From assembly GCA_019634635.1 (NCBI GenBank), contig JAHCBB010000007.1, forward strand, positions 143,872 through 207,871: a stretch of DNA of 64,000 nt, given 5' to 3'. Each line of letters starts with the position of its first letter. The first letter of the stretch is position 1. The DNA comes from Verrucomicrobiia bacterium. Its GTDB lineage: Bacteria; Verrucomicrobiota; Verrucomicrobiia; Limisphaerales; UBA9464. Of this stretch, positions 34,465 to 44,713 are shown in pieces. The notes under the pieces are model-generated. The model did no database searches. It was not told where the DNA came from and worked only from the letters and a program-made list of their open reading frames with translations. Made by a program: the position numbers and the translations under genes.

Positions 34465-35424
34465 CTAGCCCAACTCCCGATCCTCGAAGAGCAGCAACGC
34501 CACCGACAGGGCCCCGACCAGATACACGCCCATGTAGCCGGCGGCCCGTGTGACGTAGCCCCACGGGATGATTCGCCCCTGTTCCAGGGCGTCGGTTGCC
34601 CAGAATTGCTGCCAGTTGGGCACCGCTGCATAGGCCGCCTGGGCCCACCACACCCCGCGTGACGCCGGACCACCGAACAGGTAATCCGACATCAGACCCA
34701 CCAGGAACAGCGCGGAACACACCGCGAGCGTCGGGACAACGTCCAGCCGCGTCGAACAGGCAAGCGCCAGCGCGGCGAGCACCAGGAGTGCAAACCAGAC
34801 GAGGACGCCCGCCGGCACCAGTCTCCAGTCCACCACCGCAGGCCCGTCGAACGACCGTTCGAGCACCGTGAGGTTCACCACGCAGGCCAGAGCGACCCCT
34901 GTGAGCAGCGTGTAGGCAAAAACAGCGTCGGACACGAACGGCCGGCGGAGAAAGAAATTGCTGAACCCGCCGATCGCGTAGGCGGCGAGGACTGCGGCAA
35001 AGTAGATGAGCAGCGAGGAGACGTCGGTGCTGCCGTACGCGTCGAAGGCCATTCGGCTGGCCAGGAGCACCGCGATCATCAGCGTACCCGTGAACAGCGC
35101 CAGCGCGGCCGCCAGACCGGCATACTTGCCCAGGAGAAAGGTCCCCCGGCCCACCGGCTTGGAGAGCACGGTCAGGGCGGTGCCGGTGCGGATTTCCTGG
35201 GCGACCGTGGATGCCGCGCAGAGGACCGACATGAGCAATCCTGCCAGAAGCACCACCGCCAGCGACATGTCCTCCACCATCTTGGGATCATCACCGAACC
35301 CGAAGTACGGCACGGCCGAGAGGAACACGATGAACAGCGACGCCGCACTCATCAGCAGCAGGTACACGGGCTGTCGGATCAGCTCCCGGAAGCTGTTGCT
35401 GGCAATGAAGAAGAATTGGCGCAT
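34465..35424 (-). CDS. ABC-2 type transporter permease subunit
   Basis: A 319-aa membrane protein with about six helices. The N-terminus FIASNSFRELIRQPVYLLLM and the segment STVAQEIRTGTALTVLSKPV are typical of ABC-2 permeases that re-model the gene neighbourhood of gliding or exporter systems. No ATPase gene is adjacent; the ATPase at 27066-28292 may serve both permeases. I chose the ATG at 35424 over 35472 because MRQFFFIASN starts right before the first conserved segment. It is the first gene of the long leftward cluster. Confidence 0.72.
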   Translation of the reverse strand: MRQFFFIASNSFRELIRQPVYLLLMSAASLFIVFLSAVPYFGFGDDPKMVEDMSLAVVLLAGLLMSVLCAASTVAQEIRTGTALTVLSKPVGRGTFLLGKYAGLAAALALFTGTLMIAVLLASRMAFDAYGSTDVSSLLIYFAAVLAAYAIGGFSNFFLRRPFVSDAVFAYTLLTGVALACVVNLTVLERSFDGPAVVDWRLVPAGVLVWFALLVLAALALACSTRLDVVPTLAVCSALFLVGLMSDYLFGGPASRGVWWAQAAYAAVPNWQQFWATDALEQGRIIPWGYVTRAAGYMGVYLVGALSVALLLFEDRELG

Positions 35425-35559
35425 GCCGTAACTGTGTGGCGTCCAGCATACGGTCGGCGTCCCCCCGGTCAACGGGAAGTTCCGCCGCGCCTGCGGGACC
35501 CCACCAAAAACGGGGCGGCCGAACGGCTCACCGGACGTCCAATCCGGCTTCCTTTCGGA

Positions 35560-38500
35560 TCAGGGATGCGTCAGTTCGAGCTTCCATCCATCCCCGGGCG
35601 GATTGGCGTCCTGACGGGTACCATCGGGCCAGCGGACGCGGACTTTCCCGATGGCCTCCGGCCTCGCCAGGAGGAGGGTCGGTGGTTCCTGCGACCAGTA
35701 ACCACCGCCCGACCGGATTTCGTGGACCGGCCCCAGGGTGCCATCGCGGTAGGCCGCCCGCACCTGGGCACCGATGGCTTGTGGATTCGACGCCGGCCCG
35801 CGCAGCAACACACGAAGTCCTGGGGCTCCCAGGACGTTGCGGTAGAGTGCGGTGACGCCGCGGTTCTGGCCGATCACCAGATCCAGACGCCCATCGTGGT
35901 CGAAATCGCACGCGGCCGCTCCGCGCCCGTCGCCGTCGAGGCGGATGCCGCTGGCGTCAGGATGGACGGCCTGGAGGCCGCCCCGGCCATCACCCCGCAG
36001 CCAGGTGCCGGTGCCCGCCCGGTGCGGACTGTCCGCCGGGTGGGTGTGCCCGAAGTTCTGGGCCAGGAAGACGTCGAGATGCCCATCCCCATCGAAGTCG
36101 CCCACGGCAATTCCGAACACCGGCGCGATCTGGGCCTCCTTCGGCAGGGGGCGCATTTCGAAAGACCCGCCGCGGTTGAGCAGGAGGACCGAATCCAACG
36201 TGGCACAATCCCGTTGGTTCAGGGCGGGCAGCCCTGAGGCCAGGATCGAGTCGAGGCCGGCACGCGCAAACGCCGTGAACGTGGGGTAGGCTTCCAGGAG
36301 TGACGGGAAGGACTCGCCGAGGAGCGCGCGATGCCGGAGCGGCACCTCGTAGCCGAGCGCCGGGTCCTGTTGGGACTCGATCAGGGCAAGGCCAGGCGTC
36401 CCGGCAGTTTCGCCGAAGTGGAGCCGGAGGGGTTGGTCCGGGGTGGGATGCCGCGAGGTGTTCCGGCCCCAATTCCCCGCGATGAGGTCCAGCCGCCCGT
36501 CGCCGTCAAAATCGCCGGCGGCCACCGAATTCCACCACCCTGTCAGGGCGCTCAACGCGATCGGGGCACGGAGGAAGGGGGCCTCGGCAGCCGGGTGAAC
36601 CGGTGGATCCCATGGCACCAGCGCGTTGGTGACGTGGCGAAAGATGCGGATGGGGCCCCAGGCCGTGGCCAGGACGAGCAGCGGCTGGCCGTCGCCCTGG
36701 AGATCCGAGATGACCACCCCGTTGACGGGTCCGACCTCGTCCAAGGCCGACCCGGCCATGGGATGCGGGGTCAACCGGCCGTCGCGAAACTGCAGGAGTG
36801 ACGAGGCCACCGGTTCCGGGTGGCGTCCCGGGAGCGCCCGTCCGCCGACGAACAGGTCGAGATGGCCATCGAGGTCGAGATCTCCCAGGGCCAGCGGACC
36901 GGTGGATCCCGCATGGCTCAGGGGCAGATCTTCCACCTGCCCGGTCGCCAGGGAGATTTGCCGGAGGGAGGTCGCCTGGCGGGCGGCCTCCGGGGAGCCC
37001 ATCTCCCAGGTGTCCATGCCCAGAAGCAGCAACGACTGGTCGGGGCCGGTGCGCCAGCCGAGCAACCCGCCGAAATCGAGTTCCGCAGGGGTTTGAAGCA
37101 GCGCCGATCGCTGGGGAACGAATCCGCCCTGGCCGTCGTTGCGAAATACGGCGACACGCCCGCCGCGACCGGCACCGACCAGCAGGTCCTCCCATTGGTC
37201 GCCGTTGAAATCAAACCACATCACGGCCGGTCCGGCGTGACTCAGAGCGTGAGGCAAAAGCGGCTGACGATCGAAATCGTCGAAGGGCTCATCCACATGC
37301 TGGTGGCCCAGCAGGCGGCTGCGATCCTCGAAAAAGGGGCGCACCGTGCTCCCGGGCGGTTTGAGGAGTGGACCGGCGGCGCGTTCGTCAATTTCGTAGG
37401 CGTGCCCTGTGGGGACACCCGATAACAGGGAGCGTCGTCCGCTGCGCCATTCCACCTCGATGTCCACCGCCCCCGAACGCGGCGCGGCGAAGATCCGGAG
37501 CGGTTCGTCCGACGACAGGTAGCGCCCGCCGGCGATCATCTCCTGCGACTGGTCGGGGAGCCCCGGAGCCCGGACATGGATCCGCGCCCCGATCCCGCGG
37601 GTGTTGGGCGGCCAACCCCTGAGCCGGACGGCGATGCGTGGAGCCGCCGCGTCGTTGCGCAGAATCAGCGGCGCGTCATTGAGGCAGTTGGCCACCACGT
37701 CGAGGTCGCCGTCCTGATCAAGATCCACCAACGCCATGCCATGCGTGATGCGCCGCGAGTCGAACCCCCATGCGCCGCCCACTTCCTCAAAGGACCAATC
37801 GCGGCGATTGCGGAACGCGTAGTTCGGCGTGTCGAGACGGGGAAAGCGGCTGCGGGCGCGCAACTGGTCCCGCGGACCCAGCCGCCGCTGCTCCAGCAAC
37901 CGCTCCACGTCGCGGGCGGCATCGGCATCCTGGGCATCCCGTCCATGACCCGTGGACGTGAGCAGGTCCTCGAACCCGTCGAGATCCACGTCGAGGAAGA
38001 TCGCGCTCCAGGTCCAGTCGGAAGCCTCGACGCCGGCCAGCCGGGCGATCTCCGCAAACGTGACGTCGCCCCGGTTCCGAAAGAGGGTGTTGCGGGGAAC
38101 CTGCGGGCGGGCGCCGTCCGCGAGACGGCTCTGACGCATGGCGGTGGGGGCCATGACCTGGACCTGCCGCCGCACGTGTTCCCGGCTCAGCATGTCGGCG
38201 ACAAACAGGTCGTCATGGCCGTCGCGGTCAATGTCCGCGAAATCCACACCCATTGAAAACAGGCTGGTCTCCCGGATCGCGGACCGCGCGATGGCCTGAA
38301 AGCGGCCGTTGCCGTCGTTGATCCAGATGCGATCCGGGGATTGGAAATCGTTGCACACGTAGAGATCGGGTGCGCCATCCCGGTTCAGGTCCCGAAACAT
38401 CGCCGACAACCCCCAGTCATGCGGGGGCTCGACCGGACGCCCCCGTTCGTCCCGGAAGGCGCCCCCGGTCCACGGGATGGCCTCAAACCGGGCCTGGCCC

Positions 38501-39330
38501 AGATTCCGAAACAGGGTGTCCGGTTCGCCGTTTTCCAGAACGCCACCGGCCTCATCGAAGGTGAACCGGCCGGCCAGGTCCGGTGCCGCAGCGGAACGGC
38601 CGTTGACGGTCAGGAGCTGGCGAACCCCGTTCGTGACGCCGAAGGTGAACGAGGTCCCCGGAAGATCCCGCAACGTGTCGTTCCGGTAGTTGACCACGTA
38701 GAGGTCCAGGAGCCCGTCGCCGTCCACATCGGCGAGCGCCAGCGATGTCGAAGCCGCCGCGGACTCCAGCCCGGAGCCGGCGGTGGCTTCGCGGAAGCGT
38801 CCCGTACCCTCATTGAGAAACAGGCGCACCCCGCGGAACAGCCCGGTCACGAGCAGGTCGAGGTGTCCGTCGCCGTCGAGATCGGCGAAGGCCGCACCCG
38901 TTGACGCCTGGTCCGCGCAGGCGACTCCGGCGGCGGCAGTGATGTCCTCGAAGCGCCCCTGGCCCAGATTGCGATAGAGCGCATTGGGACCGTCGAGTCC
39001 GCAAAAGTATAGATCAGGCAGACCGTCTCCGGTGACGTCGCCGCACGCGACCCCGGAACCATTCAGGAAAACCTGGTTGGTGAGCGGACGCTCCTCGCCG
39101 AGCCGGTTGGTGAAGGTGATCCCGGTTTCGGCGGGCGGGAGGAGCATGAATCCCGCAGCGCGCGTGACGGCCCCTGCGGACGGCACTGGGAGCAGCGCGC
39201 GGCGGTGTCCGGTCTGATCGGTCCACTCAAGTCCCGCCGCCAGGACCTCAGTCACCGCGAGAAGGGCGGCGATCAGGCCGGGAAGACAAGGAAGACAAGC
39301 GGGGCGGTGGCGTGCCGGTGGCGGACTCAT
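35560..39330 (-). CDS. Giant exported FG-GAP/VCBS repeat protein with two ASPIC/UnbV domains
   Basis: A 1256-aa protein with a signal peptide (CLPGLIAALLAVTEVLAA) and many FG-GAP/VCBS calcium-binding repeats of the type GDVTGDGLPDLYFCG, DLDGDGHLDLLVTG and DVDGDGLLDLYVVN. Two ASPIC/UnbV-like modules occur: one mid-protein (AVRLRGWPPNTRGIGARIHV) and one at the end (LRVLLRGPASNPQAIGAQVR, then GYWSQEPPTLLLA). The family is secreted or surface-bound beta-propeller protein of unknown role, common in Planctomycetes and Verrucomicrobia. The two-unit arrangement suggests a duplicated propeller-UnbV module. Confidence 0.8.
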   Translation of the reverse strand: MSPPPARHRPACLPCLPGLIAALLAVTEVLAAGLEWTDQTGHRRALLPVPSAGAVTRAAGFMLLPPAETGITFTNRLGEERPLTNQVFLNGSGVACGDVTGDGLPDLYFCGLDGPNALYRNLGQGRFEDITAAAGVACADQASTGAAFADLDGDGHLDLLVTGLFRGVRLFLNEGTGRFREATAGSGLESAAASTSLALADVDGDGLLDLYVVNYRNDTLRDLPGTSFTFGVTNGVRQLLTVNGRSAAAPDLAGRFTFDEAGGVLENGEPDTLFRNLGQARFEAIPWTGGAFRDERGRPVEPPHDWGLSAMFRDLNRDGAPDLYVCNDFQSPDRIWINDGNGRFQAIARSAIRETSLFSMGVDFADIDRDGHDDLFVADMLSREHVRRQVQVMAPTAMRQSRLADGARPQVPRNTLFRNRGDVTFAEIARLAGVEASDWTWSAIFLDVDLDGFEDLLTSTGHGRDAQDADAARDVERLLEQRRLGPRDQLRARSRFPRLDTPNYAFRNRRDWSFEEVGGAWGFDSRRITHGMALVDLDQDGDLDVVANCLNDAPLILRNDAAAPRIAVRLRGWPPNTRGIGARIHVRAPGLPDQSQEMIAGGRYLSSDEPLRIFAAPRSGAVDIEVEWRSGRRSLLSGVPTGHAYEIDERAAGPLLKPPGSTVRPFFEDRSRLLGHQHVDEPFDDFDRQPLLPHALSHAGPAVMWFDFNGDQWEDLLVGAGRGGRVAVFRNDGQGGFVPQRSALLQTPAELDFGGLLGWRTGPDQSLLLLGMDTWEMGSPEAARQATSLRQISLATGQVEDLPLSHAGSTGPLALGDLDLDGHLDLFVGGRALPGRHPEPVASSLLQFRDGRLTPHPMAGSALDEVGPVNGVVISDLQGDGQPLLVLATAWGPIRIFRHVTNALVPWDPPVHPAAEAPFLRAPIALSALTGWWNSVAAGDFDGDGRLDLIAGNWGRNTSRHPTPDQPLRLHFGETAGTPGLALIESQQDPALGYEVPLRHRALLGESFPSLLEAYPTFTAFARAGLDSILASGLPALNQRDCATLDSVLLLNRGGSFEMRPLPKEAQIAPVFGIAVGDFDGDGHLDVFLAQNFGHTHPADSPHRAGTGTWLRGDGRGGLQAVHPDASGIRLDGDGRGAAACDFDHDGRLDLVIGQNRGVTALYRNVLGAPGLRVLLRGPASNPQAIGAQVRAAYRDGTLGPVHEIRSGGGYWSQEPPTLLLARPEAIGKVRVRWPDGTRQDANPPGDGWKLELTHP

Positions 39331-39533
39331 GAACTCATCGAGGGGAACCCGAGTATCGGCAGGATTGCCGGGAATGGAAAGAGGTCGTGATATCGAAGCC
39401 GGAAAGTAACCGGACGGACCCTTGCGGCGCAGGTCGGGCGTGTTCCATCATGTGATAAAGTAACGCCGGTCGCCGTTTCGGATTGACGCCCGGATCGCTC
39501 CACGCATTCCATCACGCGTTCCCTGATTCTGCC

Positions 39534-42500
39534 ATGAACCACTTCCACTCGAAGGCGATGGCCCTTGCGGCTGTCCTGACGGTTTTCGCGGCCTCCCTCC
39601 AGGCCCAGCAATTGACCCAGGTGCTGTTCCAGGACGACTTCTCCTCCAACAGCATTGACCCTGCGAAGTACACACCGGATTCCCCGTTTTTTGAGGGCGG
39701 CGTGGGCGACATTGGCGCCCAGGCCGGCGACGGGGTGATGCGGTTCGTGGGGACGACGACGCAGCAATGGTGGTCGGGAGGCACCCTGCAGATCGCCGGG
39801 GTCTACGCCGCCACCGAGGCGACGCCGGTGACAATCTCGATTGACCGCGTGGCGGAGGCCGGCGTCGGCTCGGCGTCCCGGAGCGCCCTGTGGATTCTCG
39901 ATGAGACCAAGACGCATTACGTCCTGTTTGCCGACGTTCGCGGCGAGGGGGGCTGGCGGTATAATCGCAAGATCGGCGAGGACGGTGATGTGCCCACAGG
40001 GAGCGGGACTGACATCGGGCCGTTCAATGGGGGCAACTACGACGACGGCGCGCTGCATCGCATGAGCATTGTGGCCGATGGCGCCACCGCGAAGCTCTAC
40101 CTGGACGGGGTGTTGGGCGCCGAGGTGAAGTTTCCATTCAACAAGGTCGTGTTCCAATTTGGCGCGTATGCCCGGGCAAACGACGACACCGCGGATACGA
40201 CATGGGACAACCTCCGGATTGAAACGAGTCCGGCCATGGCGGTGGTCTTCTCGGATGACTTCTCAGGGAGCGCGGTGGACCCGGCGAAATTTCAACCCGA
40301 TTCCCCGTTCTTCGAGGGCGGCGTGGGGACAATTCAGGGACAGATCAGCGACGGGACGCTGCGGTTCACCGGGGAAACGACCCAGCAGTGGTGGTCGGGC
40401 GGGACCCTGCGGGTGGTGCCCACATTCACGGCAACCGAAGCGGCACCGGTCGTGGTCACCGTGGACCGCGTCGCCGAGCTGGGCGTGGGCTCGGCCTCCC
40501 GGAGCGCCCTCTGGATCCTCGACGAGACCCAGACGCAATACGTCCTGTTTGCGGACGTCCGCGGCGAGGGCGGCTGGCGCTACAACCGCAAGATTGGTGA
40601 GGACGGCGACGTGCCCACCGGCAGCGGGACCGACATTGGGGCCTTCAATGGCGGCGATTTTGATGATGGCGGCCTGCACCGGATGGGGGTGATCGCCGAC
40701 GGACGGACGGTCAAGCTGTACCTGGACGGCATCCTGGGCGCCGAGGTGAAATTCCCCTTCTCGAAGATTGTGGTCCACCTGGGGGCCTATGCGCGCGCCA
40801 ACGGGGACACGGCAGACACCACATGGGACAACCTCAAGATCGAAACCGTGGCGACCGCCGCGGTGCCACCCCTGTTCGAGGATGACTTCTCATCCAACAC
40901 GATTGATCCGGCGAAGTACGTTCCCGATTCGCCCTTCTTTGAAGGCGGCGTCGGCACCATTGAGGCTGTCGCCGGTGACGGGGTGATCCGCTTCGTCGGA
41001 GAGACCACCCAGCAATGGTGGTCGGGGGGCACCCTGCGCATCGTCCCGACCTTTGCTCCCTCGGAGACCGAGACGGTGACCCTGTCCATTGACCGCGTGG
41101 CCGAGGCGGGGGTTGGCTCGGCGTCGCGAAGCGCCCTGTGGATCATGGATGCGAGCATGACCTACTACGTGTTGTTCGCCGACGTCCGCGGCGAGGGTGG
41201 GTGGCGATTCAACCGCAAGATCGGTGAGGACGGCGATGTGCCCACCGGCAGCGGAACCGACATCGCGGCGTACAACGGCGAGCAGTTCGATGATGGCGGA
41301 CTGCACCGGATGAAGATGGTGGCCGACGGGCAAACGGTCCGGCTGTTCCTTGACGACATTCCCGGACCGACCGTCCGGTTCCCCTTCTCGCCGGTCATTT
41401 TCCAGTTCGGAGCCTTCGCGCGGGCCAACGGGGACACCGCAGACACCACATGGGACAATCTGCTGATCGAGTCCACCGGGTCCGCCACCTTCGGCCAGTC
41501 GGAAGTCGGGGTCCGGGTGGGTACGGCGAGTCCGGAAATCACGGTACGCATTCCCCAGGGCCTGAATTCGCAGCGGGCGGTCCAGGTGCAGGTGGTGAGC
41601 AGCGACCCGGCCATCGCGGTGCCCGAGGGCGGGACGGGCGGCACCTTGAGCCTGACGTTCCCGGCGGGCGGGGCGAACACACGGACGTTCCGAATCCGGG
41701 GAACCGCGGTGGGCGGCGCCCAGTTCTCGCTGCAAGGGGACATCGCGGGCGGCAACCGGTTGTCCGTCGCGGTCCTCTCCGGCCCCGGGGTTGCCCTGGA
41801 GGACAACTTCAACGGGCCGGCGCTCGATCCAGCCCGATGGCAGGTGTCGAACCGGGGATTTGAGGCGGGCACCGGTACCTACACCGTGACCCAGTCCGCG
41901 GGCGCCCTCTACATTGACGGGACCGCAGAGACGGACTTCTGGTCCGGCGCCTCCGTGAAATCTGTGGGGACGTTCACCGCGACGCGGGACCTGAACCTCG
42001 TGGTGGAGGCGGACCGGGTCAGCCTCGACTATTTCGGCACCGCCGCACGCTCAGGGATCTTCCTGACGACAGGCGACCGGTCGCGCTATCTCTTCTTCGG
42101 CCACAACATTGGCGAAAACGGCTGGCAGGTGAACCAGGGCGACACCGGCGGCGGCGTGAACCTCGCGGTCTTCGACGATCTGGACTTCGACGGGGGCAAC
42201 CACCGGATGAAGCTGGTCGCGGACGGCCGCACGGTGGAGGTCTTCCTCAACGGCGTCTCCGGGGGCCGGTTCGCTCTCGAGGCGACCACCGGACTGCACG
42301 TGGAACTGGGAGTGTATGCACGGGCCGAGGGCGACACCGTCACCGGCGTGTTCGACAACCTTCAAGTCGGGTATGTGCTCCCCTGCACGGATCTGTCGCC
42401 CGGGGCGGTTTCGATGACCTTGGGGGACAGCGGACGCCAGGGGGTCGTGACCGTGCCGCAGCTCCTGAATGACCAGGCACCGGTGACGGTGACGATCACC

Positions 42501-43547
42501 AGCAGGAACCCGGCCGTCGCGGTCCCCGCGGGCGCCACGGGGGGGTCGCTCACCCTGAACTTTCCGGCGGGAGCCCCCAACCGCCAGTCCTTCGGCATCA
42601 CGCCGGTCGGTAAAGGCGCCACGGTGTTCGACATCGTCACCAGCCCGGCATCGTGTGTGACCGGGTCGCTGTCAGTGGACGTGGTGGCCCTCCCGCTGGT
42701 GTTGTTGTCGGATGACTTCAGCGGATCCGAGGTGGACACAACGAAGTGGCGTCAGGACGAAACGCCGTTCGACTTTGGAACCTTCGACGCGACGGCGTCG
42801 GCCGTGACGGTGTCCGGCGGTGCCGCCCGGATCACGGTGACCGTGGAGTCCTCCCTGTGGCCGGGGCTGGCGCTGTACACTGTGGCCACGTATGACGCGG
42901 CGGTGACCACGCCGGTGACCTTCGAGATTGACCGGGTATCGGTCGGCTTTGATCTCGTGACCGGCACGGGCGCCGAGCAACGCACCGGCGCCTGGATTCG
43001 CGACGCCGTCGGGAATTTCGTGTTCTTCTCCGATTACCTCGCCCATGACGGGCGCAATTTCGGGTGGCGGTACAACAAGGTGACCGGAGGGGCGGATGAT
43101 GATGCGACCGGCGCCGGCGTGAACATCGCAGCCTTCGATGGCGGCCAGTTTGACAATCGTGGCAACCACCGGATGAAGCTGGTGGCCAACGGCGCGAGCG
43201 TGAAGCTCTACCTCAACGACCTCTTCGGCGCCGAGGTTCCGTTCCCATTCAGCACCGGATTGTCCTTCGGATTTGGTGCCTATGCCGACGAAACCGGAAA
43301 CGTCGTGCGCGGGGTGTTTGACAACGCGCGGGTCCTCGGCGGCGAGGACACCTCCGCGCCACCCCAGGTCACCGCGACGCTCCAGGGGGAAAACGTCGTG
43401 ATCACATGGACCGGCGAGGGGGTCCTGGAGGAGACGGATGCCCTCGGCACGCCGACGGCCTGGAGGCCGGTCACCCCGGCGCCGCCGGGCAACACGTACA
43501 CCGTGGTGCCGCTGGATGGCTTCCGTGGCTACCGGGTTGTGCGCTGA
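39534..43547 (+). CDS. Exported multi-domain protein with five concanavalin/LamG-like repeats
   Basis: A 1337-aa protein with a signal peptide ending about residue 25 (LTVFAASLQAQQ). Five copies of a ~200-aa jelly-roll-like module begin near 39628, 40249, 40876, 41798 and 42706, with starts of the type DDFSxxxxDPAK. Copies 1-3 are very similar (shared GVGSASRSALWI, RGEGGWRYNRKIGEDGDVPT and TADTTWDNL). Copies 4 and 5 are more diverged and are separated by Ig-like spacers. It probably binds polysaccharide or surface glycans; no enzyme active site is visible. The ATG at 39534 was chosen for the leader; the in-frame one at 39483 adds a non-leader prefix. Confidence 0.72.
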   Translation: MNHFHSKAMALAAVLTVFAASLQAQQLTQVLFQDDFSSNSIDPAKYTPDSPFFEGGVGDIGAQAGDGVMRFVGTTTQQWWSGGTLQIAGVYAATEATPVTISIDRVAEAGVGSASRSALWILDETKTHYVLFADVRGEGGWRYNRKIGEDGDVPTGSGTDIGPFNGGNYDDGALHRMSIVADGATAKLYLDGVLGAEVKFPFNKVVFQFGAYARANDDTADTTWDNLRIETSPAMAVVFSDDFSGSAVDPAKFQPDSPFFEGGVGTIQGQISDGTLRFTGETTQQWWSGGTLRVVPTFTATEAAPVVVTVDRVAELGVGSASRSALWILDETQTQYVLFADVRGEGGWRYNRKIGEDGDVPTGSGTDIGAFNGGDFDDGGLHRMGVIADGRTVKLYLDGILGAEVKFPFSKIVVHLGAYARANGDTADTTWDNLKIETVATAAVPPLFEDDFSSNTIDPAKYVPDSPFFEGGVGTIEAVAGDGVIRFVGETTQQWWSGGTLRIVPTFAPSETETVTLSIDRVAEAGVGSASRSALWIMDASMTYYVLFADVRGEGGWRFNRKIGEDGDVPTGSGTDIAAYNGEQFDDGGLHRMKMVADGQTVRLFLDDIPGPTVRFPFSPVIFQFGAFARANGDTADTTWDNLLIESTGSATFGQSEVGVRVGTASPEITVRIPQGLNSQRAVQVQVVSSDPAIAVPEGGTGGTLSLTFPAGGANTRTFRIRGTAVGGAQFSLQGDIAGGNRLSVAVLSGPGVALEDNFNGPALDPARWQVSNRGFEAGTGTYTVTQSAGALYIDGTAETDFWSGASVKSVGTFTATRDLNLVVEADRVSLDYFGTAARSGIFLTTGDRSRYLFFGHNIGENGWQVNQGDTGGGVNLAVFDDLDFDGGNHRMKLVADGRTVEVFLNGVSGGRFALEATTGLHVELGVYARAEGDTVTGVFDNLQVGYVLPCTDLSPGAVSMTLGDSGRQGVVTVPQLLNDQAPVTVTITSRNPAVAVPAGATGGSLTLNFPAGAPNRQSFGITPVGKGATVFDIVTSPASCVTGSLSVDVVALPLVLLSDDFSGSEVDTTKWRQDETPFDFGTFDATASAVTVSGGAARITVTVESSLWPGLALYTVATYDAAVTTPVTFEIDRVSVGFDLVTGTGAEQRTGAWIRDAVGNFVFFSDYLAHDGRNFGWRYNKVTGGADDDATGAGVNIAAFDGGQFDNRGNHRMKLVANGASVKLYLNDLFGAEVPFPFSTGLSFGFGAYADETGNVVRGVFDNARVLGGEDTSAPPQVTATLQGENVVITWTGEGVLEETDALGTPTAWRPVTPAPPGNTYTVVPLDGFRGYRVVR

Positions 43548-43582
43548 ACGCTCCGGCGGTATCCCGGTTACGAACCGCAGCA

Positions 43583-43625
43583 CCGCCGGCAGGCAGGGCT
43601 CGAGGGCCCGTCGTCCTGCCGGCGG
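43583..43625. terminator. Stem-loop after the LamG-repeat gene
   Basis: Perfect 11-bp arms CCGCCGGCAGG and CCTGCCGGCGG with a 21-nt loop, 36 nt after the stop of the upstream + strand gene, in the 229-bp gap before a convergent gene. No U-tract follows, so it is a strong hairpin of probable terminator or mRNA-stabilising role rather than a proven intrinsic terminator. Confidence 0.45.
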
Positions 43626-43776
43626 ATTGTCTCGCGCGGGCACGGAACCCGGCGGCCCGGGTTGTTTCCCGGGGTCTTTGCATCGGGCGTCGGGATCCTC
43701 CCGGCGCGCCCTCCACGATCAGCGGCCGGCGCCGCTCCGTCGCGTACCATCCGGCCGGCACCGGCCTCGAAATCCC

Positions 43777-44526
<750 letters not shown>

Positions 44527-44713
44527 GGATCGTCAGCCAACCCGGCGTTCGTCCGGGGGTCAAGCGCCGCCGTCGCCCCTCCCCCCAAAAGTCCGGGAGA
44601 CGGCATCTCCAGCCGCCCCAGCCGGTCCCTGCCTTCATGGAACGGCGCCATCCGGTGACCGCGGCAACTTGGGGTTTGCACGCGGCGGCCGTTCCCGTTT
44701 CATCGGCGCGTTG

